Source: Welwitschia mirabilis | Lineage: Eukaryota > Gnetophyta > Gnetopsida > Welwitschiales | Reading direction: 5' to 3' | DNA length: 64,000 nt | Assembly: GCA_051453625.1 (NCBI GenBank) | Contig: JBOZIK010000001.1 | Span: forward strand, 264,012,581 to 264,076,580 | Shown: piece after piece, positions 11,981 through 22,859 of the stretch | Layout: the number at the start of each line of letters is the position of its first letter | Numbering within the stretch: the stretch's first letter is position 1 | Made by a program: the position numbers and the translations under genes | Notes under the pieces: model-generated | What the model was told of the DNA's origin: nothing | Seen by the model: only the letters and a program-made list of their open reading frames with translations | Database searches by the model: none

Positions 11981-12608
11981 ATAAGAGACTTATAATTTAT
12001 GAGGGATCTCAGTAATCCCTATCTCATGCTATTCAGAAACATCATTTCACCTATTAAGAATACCCTAATGCCAGTATGAGCTCTTTAATCTTTTCTTTTA
12101 TTTTTTTTTACGCCAAAGTTTTAGTGATCAGATGATTGTTGTTCAAGTATATCATCAGTTACGGCTAGGAAAAGAGAATAGTCAATGAAAAAGGCTAAGA
12201 ATCTATTAATGCAGAATTGAGTTTAGGGTTTCATCTACTTCATAGGTCTTCTTTGCTTGTGAACTCACCACCCCTGTGTTATTGCTTCCACTCATTTTTG
12301 GAATGGAATCTTCATTTGCTAGAAATCCTAACATATAGTATGTATGCTATGAATTCTAAATTGCAGAAATAACATATAGGTATATTTGTAATTTAACTTT
12401 ATCTCTCTTTTCTCTTGTGTATGATCTATTGTAATGTGTATTCATGGTCGAACTTTCTCTGTTTTTTGAAATTTTTTACTTGAAACCTTTTTTGGCTTGT
12501 TTGTGAAGAGACAAGAATTCTTTTCATTAATTGCTTTCTTGTAATTTTCCTTTCTTTTTATTAATTTTTTTTTGGGATATGTTACTATTACTCTATTGAT
12601 GAACTTTC
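11981..12608. other. Unassigned stretch inside the island
   Basis: No coding, RNA or repeat signal that I can support. It ends where family-C-like LTR sequence begins (TCACGTCCTAAATTTCAAG, compared with TGTTCAGAATTTTAAG in the arms). Confidence 0.4.
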
Positions 12609-13601
12609 ACGTCCTAAATTTCAAGACTTAATATTAAATATTTTAAGGCTAATAATTCATGCTAAATCTTGCATGTTTTCTTTTATTTCTAATAGTTTCA
12701 TGAATATTATTTTGTGCTTTGTCTTATACATTGCTCATTTTGGAAAATGTCAATGAGTTGTATGATATCGAAATTATTTTGAATAAAGATGCTTAATGTG
12801 TATAATTATTATTTTTATCAAAACTGCTATCATGTTGTAGAATGTTTTAATTTCTGCTAATGTCTCATTGTTATTAATTATGTAAGCTTAATTGTTATTT
12901 ATTATTTTTCCAGTGGCCTGACAAGGTAACAGAAATCCCCATTATATAACCTCCCTCATTCATGATGTTTTGTCTTTACATGCATAGAATCTTCACCAAC
13001 TTTCTCTACCTCAATTAACCCTCCATCATGTTGTTTTATCTTTAAATGCATGGAATCTTTACCACCTTTCATTTTTGTCCTCATATTCTTATGGCTCTTC
13101 ACATTCCACTAAACCTTAGCTATAAATAGAACCCTCCTCCTCCTTTTACCTTACTTTCATTTATTGAGAACCCTTGCCACCAAGTCTTGAAGCCTGAAAA
13201 AGTTTTAGAGTCTTGCAACCTTCTTGAGATTTTGAATTCTTCTCAAAAATTGGTATGGTTTTATGGTTTTCATTAATTCTTGAATGGTCTTGTGGTCTTC
13301 CATTTCATTCTTGAATGATTTTATGGTATTTCATCTCATTCTTGTATGGTTCTATGGTTTTCATTAATCTCTTGTATGGCTTTATGGTTTTCATTAATCT
13401 CTTGTATGGCTTTATGGTCTTTCATCTTCATTTTTGTATGGTTTGATGTTGTTTTTTGATGTCTTTTTGGTTCATGCAAATCTGTTTATCTCTTATGTGT
13501 CCTACATAACTCCTGTATCTTCCACATGTTTAAGTAAATCTTTTCTTATGCATATCTTGGTTATAATTTGTCTTCAAAGTTTAATCTTATTATGACCAAA
13601 T

Positions 13602-13893
13602 CATGTGGCTTCAGGGGCTGGGCCACCTGAAAGGGCTCCTACTGGCCATAGGAGTGACTGTCAGTGTTTGGGTGGTTATCCATTTAGCTGTTGCATAATA
13701 CATGCGGCTTCAAGGGCTAGGCCACCTGAAGGACTCCTACTGGCCATAAGAGTGACTGTCAGTGTTTGAGTGGTTATCCGTCTAGTTGTTGCATAATACA
13801 TGCAGCTTCAGGGGGTTATCTCACCTGAGGGGTTCCTATTGGCCATGGGAATGATCCAGTAGACAATGGATAATTGACACCCCTGTGACAGGG
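13602..13893 (+). repeat. Three tandem copies of a ~98-base unit
   Basis: Units begin at 13602, 13701 and 13799, each with CATGYRGCTTCARGGG. Units 1 and 2 agree closely, including 'AGTGACTGTCAGTGTTTG' and 'GTTGCATAATACATG'; unit 3 diverges after about 65 bases. The array sits where the arm LTR carries the GAATGAGGCAGTG array. Confidence 0.85.
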
Positions 13894-14569
13894 CATACTA
13901 TTCATACTATTCTTTAAACTTTCATGAGATCTAGATATTTTACCTCAACTTTTGTGTTGATTTAAGGTTTTGGTGAATTGATACTTTGAGAATTCCTTCC
14001 TATTCTCAAAAACCCTTAGCTTAAACCTTGCCATGGACCATATTGGGAACTGTAGAGGTACAGTTCTCATGCCATACTTGTATGTGCAGGATCTAGCACG
14101 AGGATGGCCTTGGGATGAGCCTGTTGCTGCTGTTGGATGAAGAATTATTTTCATACTTGTTGTTTAAATTCAAGTANNNNNNNNNNGGATTACAAGTGCT
14201 TCTCCTTTAATGTAAGATTTTACTTATGTTGTGTTTTATATTGATGCTTAGATTATTTATTCTAAATAACATGTAATTATGGTTATATCTTATTATTTAG
14301 ATAAATAATTCTTATGTTAACTTGGACAGAAAATAAGGAGATAAAAATTTGTAAGCTTCTATTTGATCTTCTTTTGCATATATCCAAAATACCTAGATAA
14401 AACCCTAAAAGAAATTTATATAAGCTTTAATTTTCATAAGGCTGAATGGCTTAGGGTTGTATTAGAAACTTTGGGTAAATATTGATAATCACAACTATTA
14501 TGTCTTCTTTTCAAAGTCTAAATTTTCATATCCCTTAGAAGGGAATACTTTAAATATATTGGAAAGTGA

Positions 14570-15720
14570 TCCATCATTTAATGATATTAAACGTGGGACC
14601 CATACATGATGAGGCATAACTATAAATTTATTTTCTTCAATGTCTCACGTGAGTGCCCACATGCGGATTCAAGTTGCCGCTCACCATCCTGTTGTAATTC
14701 TTTCGTAATCGTTATGCTGTTAATTGCATGTTAAGAATAAAGACCGCCAACAATTCTTAGTTCAAGCATGCGTTCAGGTCATTAAGCAAAGAACGTTACA
14801 GAATATATGTTGGCACACCATTTTAACTTCTCCTTCTATGAGCTCACGTTTGAACGAAAGTTTTCGCAAATTTATTGACTGGCACCACTTATGCGATAGC
14901 ATTTCTTACAGCCGCGCTCTATTTTTCGATCATAATTTCATAGTAAATACGCGTGATTAGATTGTTCCAGATTTCTTTTCTTCAAAATGCCATTAGCAAC
15001 CTTCTCATTCACATAAATTTATTTCTTTTCTGCATCTTCTTTTCCCTCTCCCGCGCGCCTCCTTCTTTTAGTGCACTACTCGTCCACTGCCCACGTTTTT
15101 CCTCCTGCTACATCTGCGCACATTTCTTATATCCTACGCATTTCTTTTCTACGTTGCTCTCCCTTCATTGCAGTTTTAATACATCAGAAGCATTCCCACA
15201 AGAACCTAGAAACTGTGATTAGTCGTAAGAGTAAGATCGAATGCTTCTCCCTCTGCATCTTCCGCCTTGTGTGTAGAACGTATCATCCCTGCTACATCAG
15301 AAAAGAAAACTCACCCGAAACTTTCATCGCTTTCAGCTCTTTCTTTTCTTCCTCTCTCCGAGATTGAAGGGCGTTGAGAGAAAAACTGTGTGTGCATTTG
15401 TCTCTCTCTCCAATGCACCTGCACACGTTCTTTCTCTTTGCAGCGTGTTTCCCTCTTTCCAGCACACCTGCACAGCGTGCTCTCATCTCCAGCGCGCCTC
15501 TCCTCCTCGCTGTGCCAAAAACATATTCCAGATTTCGTCTTCCTCTCCCACAAGTGCAGCACATTCAAATCATACTGCTCTAGCTTTTGTTGCATGACAC
15601 CCCTACAAATGATTCTCCTCAAATGCTAGCTTGGGCATGGCGCTTGTGAAGGGAGGATGCCTACCATTTCCTCCCGCTAAGCAGTTTCTAAGCGCTCACC
15701 TCTCGGCACCTTTGCAACAT
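14570..15720 (+). promoter_or_regulatory. CpG-rich, promoter-like segment with pyrimidine-rich leader
   Basis: This segment stands out from the AT-rich surroundings by many intact CpG sites ('cccgcgcgcc', 'acgcgtgat', 'ccagcgcgcc') and long C/T-rich runs typical of plant 5' leaders. Upstream are ACGTGGG (14591-14597), a TATA-like TATAAATTTA (14621-14630) and a perfect palindrome CTCACGTGAG with a G-box CACGTG core (14644-14653). Overlapping short frames of 70-100 codons at 15071-15629, on both strands, look like by-products of low stop frequency rather than genes. It may be a younger LTR promoter or captured promoter/5'-UTR sequence. Confidence 0.45.
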
Positions 15721-15804
15721 GATTATTAATTTTTCTTTAGTTCGGCATTGAGATCCTGGTCCTCGATATCAGCTAGTTTGTAATTTCGTGGTTTAGATTG
15801 CCAA

Positions 15805-15875
15805 AGCAATGGGTTAGCCTAATGGTTAACTCAAATACCAATCATTAACAAGGTTATGGGTTCAATCCCCTAGTG
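15805..15875 (+). ncRNA. tRNA-derived Pol III module (SINE-like or tRNA relic)
   Basis: GGTTAGCCTAATGG at 15812-15825 fits the A box (TRGCNNARYGG) and GGGTTCAATCCCC at 15858-15870 fits the B box with a T-arm-like stem-loop. The flanking bases do not form an acceptor stem and no CCA-ready end is seen, so it is not a functional tRNA. Boxes are about 45 bases apart, within the range for tRNA-derived SINEs. No A-tail or target duplication is evident nearby. Confidence 0.5.
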
Positions 15876-16071
15876 CAGTATTATGGTGTAATTTTTATGA
15901 TCTAAGTCTTTTAATTCAAGTCTTAGCTATTAATTCTTAAAAATAATCCTAAAATTTTGGATCTCACATATTGGCTTAAAAGCTAAATGAAGTTTCAATG
16001 TTTCCAACTCCTTAGGATGTTACCTTTAGGCTCAAGAGCATTCCAGTAGCTTTCGAACTTTGTAACTTTGT

Positions 16072-16213
16072 TATCAGAGCTAAGAATTAAAAAGAAGATT
16101 TGAATTTTTCAACTTTAGAAGTTTTTAAGACTGTTTCATTTTGGTATCAGAGCATTCAAGTTTATGAAGACCTTCAATGGTAGAATTTCAGGATATCACA
16201 TTTGGTATCAGAG
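16072..16213 (+). promoter_or_regulatory. Three clustered iMet primer-site-like sequences
   Basis: TATCAGAGC at 16072-16080, perfect TGGTATCAGAGC at 16142-16153, and TGGTATCAGAG at 16203-16213. The middle one follows the LTR-ending CA at 16137-16138 by three bases and is the best candidate for the real primer site. The others are probably duplications of the LTR/primer junction. Confidence 0.7.
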
Positions 16214-18487
16214 TGTAAAGTTCAATGGTAGAATTTCAGGCTATCACATGAACAAATTATCGTAATTTGCTTCTACTGCATGTTTTTGTAACATGAGGGA
16301 GATAGAACGATGGAACAAAATTTTTCAAGATGTTGTTATTTATACTTTCTAATGAAGTTTTACCTCTTAAGCACCACTATTATGAGTTTGATACGTGTTC
16401 TAATCAAGATGAATTATTATTCCAACTAGTGGAAAGCCTAGAGTAGTCTGGGTTAGCTTCTGTGTGTTGCTCTACGTTGCAACTGACATAGTTGCATTGA
16501 GTTTACTATTGCTATACTTAATGGGAAGTGTGGACCATTATAAGACCACTATAGTTGTGATGAAGATTGCTTTAATTATCCTAATACAAGGTCCCTAATA
16601 GTTGGTAGTCAGGAGAGTGCTGCAATTGAAAAAAAAAGTTGTAATGATGGAACATTGGAGCTCTTTACAACAAAAATTGATGTAGTTTTTTCCCCCTTAG
16701 TTTTTAGCATTTCTAAATTATCCTTCTTGTTGTCCAAGCCACTTGACATCTCATTTTGATTTCTTGAAAATGTCTACAAATTAATTTTAGAATTTAGAAC
16801 TATTCTTACTTATTCCAAATAATCTTTGGGAATCATTTATTAACTTGTTAAGACCCAAGGGTTACTTCTTATGTTAGAGGCTAGTTTGTCCACTAAACGA
16901 TGATAATTTAAAAATTTGCATACTATGATTACCATGAAAGAGAAAACCGGAGAATAATATTTTACCATTAGTTGTTGGATATATATATATTGGCAAGTGA
17001 AAGGTCTTAAGTTTTTCATGGCTATTCATTAAATTATTTTTAATTTATATTTGCCAATGGCATCTTCCGTGCATACAATAATGGTGAGTTACTTTTTTTC
17101 CTATTGTGAGATAATGAGTTGACTCTTGATTATTCATATATAGAAAAGATTGAATAACAATTTGACATAGTGTTTATCCACCTCAATTTATTTTTGGCTA
17201 TTAGGATTATGACTTTGAGTAGGGTGGTAATGCTTATGAAGATCACAATCTAGTTCATGTTTTATTAATGTCTATGAATAAGTGATTAGTTTCTTATTGT
17301 TTGTTGTGCCAAATACTAAATCCTTATAATGCTCAATTCCATCAAGAATAACTAGTGGCTCTGGAAGACTTCTTTCTTCAAGGATAGGCTGATACAATAT
17401 TGGAATATGATCACTAGCAAATTTTGAATAAGATTAAAAAAATGAGGAAAAAAATTCTAAAGAAAACAATCGAGTAGAGCTAAATGACATGAACATAGAG
17501 AATCTCAAAATAATACCTCATTTGGATATACTAGAATTGTAATGCACAGACCCCTAAAAAAGATTAATACAAGGGTAAAGAATGAAAGGCTTTACTACAT
17601 GGATAGCTACAAGTGTAGATCATCTATTAATTTCAATTAAAAAGCTCTTCCAGTATCTGCATTTAGAAATCTTGTTTACCAGCCCAATTCTTAATCATGT
17701 NNNNNNNNNNNNNNNNNNNNNNNNNNNNNNNNNNNNNNNNNNNNNNNNNNNNNNNNNNNNNNNNNNTACATTACACAAATGAAGATGACTTGATGCAAAT
17801 TATTTGATTTATTTTTTGAAAATTTTATAGAGATACATAGAATCTTATGAATTAGCATGGGCATTTGTTGGATTAGTCTATAGACAAAAGATTTTTGGAA
17901 ATCTAACACTTGAATTTATCTTATTCTTTAAAACCTGCATATAAACAACAAAATTTAGCATCAGAATTAAGTGTTAAGAATTTAATGTTGAAGTTGTTAC
18001 TTATTTCTTCTTATTATCTTTATTTATGCTTGATTAACTTGTAAAGTCCTTTCACCTTGTTATTTTTGAGTATTCTACCCCTTATATAGTTTGTTCTTGT
18101 GGGCACTCCATCTTCAAGCAATAATCTCTTGACTGAGAAGACTATTCTTGTAATATCTCTTCACTGACAGGAATCAAGCTTTACATTTCTTTCCCATAAT
18201 AAGGCTATTCATTTTAGTCTTTATTTTTGTTGTGCCTTTCTTAACATTTACTTAACTATGATCACATGATTGTTCACATAACAAATTTAATAGGTTTGCA
18301 TTTTTAAAATTTTAGTTTCTTATCAATTTATGTAGGTATTTGGGACATAGATTTAATACTAGAAATGGATTGATATGATGGGTAGACATAGTTATAGGAA
18401 TAGTAGAATAATAGTGGAATGAATAATCTCTTTATTTTTTCTTCTTTTTTTTAAAAAAATTAATAACCTAGCTTTAACTAATTTAAA
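16214..18487. other. Internal sequence after C-prime, no gene recognised
   Basis: AT-rich with short broken frames only. A 66-N gap lies at 17701-17766. I see no gag, RT or integrase motif on either strand, so the C-prime element is either non-coding or too decayed to read. Confidence 0.4.
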
Positions 18488-20258
18488 AATCAGACATATG
18501 ATAAAATGGAGTTTGATTATCAATACTTACAAGAAAACAATATTCTAGAAAAGTATATCATGATCTCAAGATCTGAGTCATATAGCACCATGTGTTTTAA
18601 TGAAAGAATATAAATTATTTAGCAAAAAATTTCAACAATACTGGAACATTAATCGTTTACATCCTTTTTGCCCATAGCAACAATTATACTCTAGATTTTT
18701 CACCTGTCTCACAAAAGTGTGGGATGAGAACTGTGAAAATCTCATAGCTCCTAGTATAGTTCAGGTAAGACTAGATAACATTGGTAAGGATTTTCAAGAG
18801 TTAAGATAACAAAGACAAGTAAAGACTCCAAGAGACATGATATATCACAAAAGCCAACCTTATGGCTATGAACAAGAATAATCATTATATATTTAAACAT
18901 ATTTTAATCACTTCACTACCTCGTTTAGTGATTTGAGAAGTCCACTGCCTCATTCCATGATCTATGGTTCTTGTATTATTTTTTATATTTAACTTCACTG
19001 CCTCATTCAGTGATCTCTGAAGTTCACTTCCTCATTCGGTGATCTATGGTTTTCATAAATATATTCATATATATATATATATATATATAATCTCATATAT
19101 CATTAACTTCACTGCCTCATTTGGCTATTTGTGAAGCCCACTACCTCATTTGGTGATCTATGGAAATCTATAACCATAAGTTTAAGACATAATGATGGCA
19201 AGAAAAACATGATAAGATTCAATCACAAGCTATCAAATCATAATCATAAGTTCAAGACATCATGATGATAAGAAGAATATAATAAGATTTGACCATAAGC
19301 TATTAAATCATATCAAGAATAGATAGTGCTAAGACATTGAATATAGAAGGTGGATGAAGACAAAACTTAAAACAAACTGAATTTATCTTTATTAAGCATC
19401 ACATGATTTAACATTCATCTTGCAAGAATATAAACAAGATAATCTCATTATGGAATGCATATCAAGAAAGAACCAATAAGGAAGTAAGAAAGAATAGAAG
19501 CATACCTGAATTAAAATGAAGATTTGAGAATTCTCGAAGATTACCAAGGCTCTAAGGGTAGAAGGCTTATCCATGCTTCAAGATTCAGTAGCGAAGGATT
19601 CTCCAAAAACAAAGATGAGGAAAAAAGGAGGAGAAGGGTCATATTTATAATAGAGGTTTGGTGGAATGTGAAGAGTCATGAGCATATAAAGACAAAACAT
19701 CATAAAGGAGGATGGTTACGGTAGTAGGGATCACATAACGGCTCATAAAGGCTTACCCGGCCATGAGCACTTTAATAATATAAAAATATTACTTTCCATA
19801 AAATCATAATAATGAGAAAAAACAATAAGCCTCCATAATTAACAATTAATCACAACAATAATATTAAGTAAATGATATCATCACCACTATAAAATTGTCT
19901 TAAAGATTTATCAAGTAATATTTTAATCTTTATAAGACAAAAGGGGCTCAAAGAATAATTTAATATAAGATTCAAAATAGAAGATGATGCAATAATTTTA
20001 TAATTGAATATAATATTAATGTAACCCATTGATTTATTCATTATCAAAACCACTAACTTTGCCATGCAAGATCATAATTACCAAGGATTACAACAACAAA
20101 ATAGTATTATAGATAATAGAACATGAATAATTTTTTAAGCACAAAATTTTCTAGAATATAAATACAAATAACTACATTAGCTTATAGCATAATAACAAAA
20201 TTATTTTAATTTAGTTTTTTTAAAGCAAATATTTGAACCTTAAAATTCTGGACATGAT
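18488..20258 (-). repeat. Truncated family-C LTR, inverted (right arm of the island)
   Basis: Reverse complement of 8412-10271, including the TATA region (19641-19656, 'atatttataatagagg'), an (AT)n run (about 19070-19089) and the mirrored GCCTCATT-bearing array (18908-19165). Homology stops at 18488, so the last ~500 bases of the LTR and its primer site are absent. Confidence 0.82.
18908..19165 (-). repeat. Mirror copy of the GAATGAGGCAGTG tandem array
   Basis: Repeated CACTGCCTCATTYRGTGATCT words (full or partial) on the plus strand near 18914, 18946, 18994, 19024, 19106 and 19140. This is the inverse of the array at 9550-9850. Confidence 0.75.
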
Positions 20259-21250
20259 AGGTGCTACCCTTTGGATTGATAGATTAAATACCAATCCTAC
20301 TTTTGATAGTCCTTATAGAGCCTTAATGTAAGATATGAACATAAATTTACCATTTTAGAAACGATTGCAAGAAAATCCTAAACATTCTAAGTTGTGAAAA
20401 GATCTAATTAGAAGAAAGCAAAAATAGATCATACCTAGTAAAGTTTTCCTAGCTCAATCTATAACCAACTTAGTTTTTTAAAAATGTTTAAAATTTAATG
20501 ATCCAAGAGCAATAACAATAAGTATCATATTAGAAAAAAATAAAAAGAATAAAGAAAGCCTTAATTAATGTAGGAGTGAGTGTTAATATTATGCCTTTAC
20601 ACATTTATCAATGACTGGATTTGGAAATTAGAATCTAGTCTACACATATTATTTTCAAATTGGCAGATACATCAATGAAGAAACCTTTAAGAATAATAAA
20701 AGATTTGATAATTCAAATTGAAAAAGCATTTTATTAATAGATGTGGTTATGATTTACAGTTGAGCATAATGGAGGTTATCTTCTACTTTTAAGTAGAGCA
20801 TTTTTCATAACATTCCATTGTATTATTAATATAAGAATTGAAATGATAAAATATTACTTAGAAAATAAAAAGTTTATCACTGGAGTTTTGATGCAACTAA
20901 AAAAGACCTAAGTGATGAATTAAATATTGAAGAAGAAATTAAATCAACTCTATTTTTACAGAATCTTTTACTTGAAGAAAGATGGTTAATGCAACATAAG
21001 TCTATCTTATTTGATGATTCATTAAAGTAGAAGATGTGAAAGCTTTGATAATAATCAACTAAACTATGAGCATTTAGGAAGTGAATGTTTCAATCAAAAA
21101 AGTAAAGAAACTAAAACTGCAATATGTAAAGAAGTATAACACCTAAAAATAGCTAAGATTTCATATTTTGAGGGAAGTCATCCACTCTAGTCATCTAAAT
21201 GATAGTTTAAAATAATAATTAACTTTGATAGAAAATTAACAAAAACTAAA
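20259..21250 (+). pseudogene. pol: Protease region of family A (gag-pol resumes after the island)
   Basis: Starts with the second copy of the duplicated gag codons. 'MNINLPF', 'KDLIRRKQK', 'FNDPRAITISIILEKNK' and 'ALINVGVSVNIMP' (about 20555-20600) are the Athila/Tat protease entry. The catalytic Asp of D-[TSL]-G is Asn here (AAT at 20567-20569, a G-to-A change). Further on are 'ILFSNWQIHQ' (family LQLADxS), 'KVEHNGGYLLLLGRAFL'-like pieces and an acidic linker around 20900-21170, which the relative at 62.4 kb shares. Stops throughout. Confidence 0.82.
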
Positions 21251-21419
21251 AATCTAAACCTTTACCTAGTGGACTAAAATATGTCTTTTTGTGTGATGAT
21301 TAGAATAAACCATTAATAATAAATAATAAATTTTCCCTTCATAAAAATTGATTTTAATCTCACTTTTAAATACTAAGGTTAATGCATTTTCTTAATCCCA
21401 TAAATATTTAATACTCATT

Positions 21420-22160
21420 CCTACTTTTATTATTCAACATAGAGAATATTGCAAAACCTATTAGACAACCCCAACATAGATTAAATCTAGCCCTTAAACA
21501 AGTTGTAGAGGATGAAATCATTAAGTTAATGGATGCTAAAATTATTTATGCCATATCCAGCAATAAGTGGATTAGCTCTTTGATGGTAGTGCCTAAGAAA
21601 GATGGGAAGTGAAGAATGTGTATCGATTTAGAAAAATAAAGGAAGTAACCAAAAAATACCATTATCCTTTATCTTTCCTTAACTAGATACTTGATAAAAT
21701 CCAAGGACATGTATTTTATTACTTTTTTAATGAGTATAATATTTATAATCATGTTTGTATCACTATTGAGGACTAAGATAAAATAACTTTTACTTCATCT
21801 TTTGAAACATTTGCCTTTAAATGCATGCTTTTTGGACTTTGTAATGCTCCTAGTACTTTTCAACATGCAATGATGGATATCGTAATTAATATATTAGAGG
21901 ATTCAATTGAAAATTTTATAGATGACTTCTTAATCTATAGTGAAAACTTTGAATAAATATTAGACACGTTATAAAAAGTCCTTAATAAATACATTGAGAG
22001 TGACCTACATTTGATTTAAAAGAAAAGTTTTTTTTTTCTTAGTTGATAATGAAATTATCGTATACCAAATTTCTAGTAAATAAGTTAGGATAGACCATGA
22101 AAAAGTAAGTATCATTAAAAACCAAAATCCTCTAACAAATGTAAAACAAGTTCAATATTT
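21420..22160 (+). pseudogene. pol: Reverse transcriptase of family A
   Basis: Ty3/gypsy RT in order: 'LALKQVVEDEIIKLMDAKII', 'WISSLMVVPKKDGK' followed by TGA (21610-21612) where the family has Trp before RMCID, 'KYHYPLSF', 'FETFAFKCMLFGLCNAPSTF', and the active-site box FIDDF at 21915-21929 (family Y/F-x-DD). Two catalytic aspartates are kept, but stops and frameshifts inactivate the frame. Confidence 0.9.
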
Positions 22161-22800
22161 CCTTAGTTATTGTGGTTTTCATTATCATTTTATTTAGGAT
22201 TATGCTAAAGTTTGTAAATCCCTTCACTCATTATTTGAAGAAGAAGCTAAATTTGAATGGAATTAATCTTGTCAACTTTCTTGTTAAACACTTAAAGATA
22301 ATGGGATCTAATTGGAATAAAGGTTTTGAGTTAATATGTTATGCTAATAATATTGCTATGGATGGGATTCTTAGATAAAAGTATGAAAATAATTTTAAGG
22401 CTATTCCCTATTATAGAAAAAATTTTCTTAAAGATCAAACAAATTATACTACTATTAAAAAATAAATGTAAGAAATAGTATTTTATCTTGATATGCTTAG
22501 GCATTATCTCTTAGGCTTTTATACAAATGTGATGCTATTAGATACCACATAACCAAAAATGATTCTAGTGCTATACTTATATATGAATCCTCCTCTTATA
22601 AATATTTAATCTTACCATTATTAGAAAACTAGAGAAGCATAATAGTATAGCAAATCATTTGTCACGTATTTCTTCTTATCTTGATGATCTTATAATTTAT
22701 GATTCTTTTTTGAATAATGTTTTATCATATCTTTTACTCTTTATTCTCCTTAGTATGCTAATATAGTTAACTATCTTGTTAATATGAAAACACCATAACA
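22160..22800 (+). pseudogene. pol: RNase H of family A
   Basis: A 68-codon open piece (22172-22378) begins in the RT-RNase H connection and ends 'GFELICYANNIAMDGILR', matching the F-x-L-x-C-D/x-A-S block of gypsy RNase H; the catalytic Asp here reads Tyr-Ala. 'YYRKNFLKDQTNYTTIKK' (family SKTLxDAQxNYTTTEKE) and 'NSIANHLSRI' (family NxVADHLSR) follow in the correct order. Confidence 0.82.
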
Positions 22801-22859
22801 TTTGAATCATAATGAAAGAAAATATTTTATCTATACAATAGGTAATTATGAATGGATAG

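Larger units (their letters stand above)
12609..16138 (+). repeat. C-prime LTR, related to the island arms but longer
   Basis: Follows the arm LTR in order: start (12609), the 'CCAGTGGCCTGACAAGG' block (12911; arms 'TGATGGCCAAGCAAGCC'), a TATA box 'GCTATAAATAGA' (13129-13140), a tandem array (13602-13893), and 'ACAGTTCTCATGCCATACTT' (about 14060; the right arm has the inverse). It ends CA at 16138 before a perfect iMet primer site. It is about 1.2 kb longer than the arm LTR because of the CpG-rich segment at 14570-15720. A 10-N gap lies at 14177-14186. Confidence 0.6.
8412..20258. mobile_element. 11.85-kb inserted island with 1.8-kb inverted arms
   Basis: The left arm (8412-10271) and right arm (18488-20258) are inverted copies of each other. 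Examples: 'TTCAGAATTTTAAG' at 8415 and 'CTTAAAATTCTGGACA' at 20239; 'GTTAGTGGTTTTGATAATG' near 8596 and its reverse complement near 20040-20058. The arms are long-terminal-repeat sequence of family C, not simple transposon ends: the left one runs on to an LTR end and an iMet primer site at 10781-10796. Flanks carry a 9-10 bp duplication of gag codons. I see no transposase. It may be an LTR element with an inverted, truncated second LTR, two independent insertions, or a fold-back transposon whose termini captured LTR sequence. The duplication is longer than the usual 5 bp for LTR elements. Confidence 0.75.

Noticed and set aside
15071-15629. Overlapping frames of 70-103 codons on both strands
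   Set aside because: Several frames on both strands are open together because the C/T-rich segment has few stop words; none shows a family motif or consistent codon pattern.
15805-15875. Functional tRNA gene
   Set aside because: A and B boxes fit, but there is no acceptor stem or clear anticodon arm.
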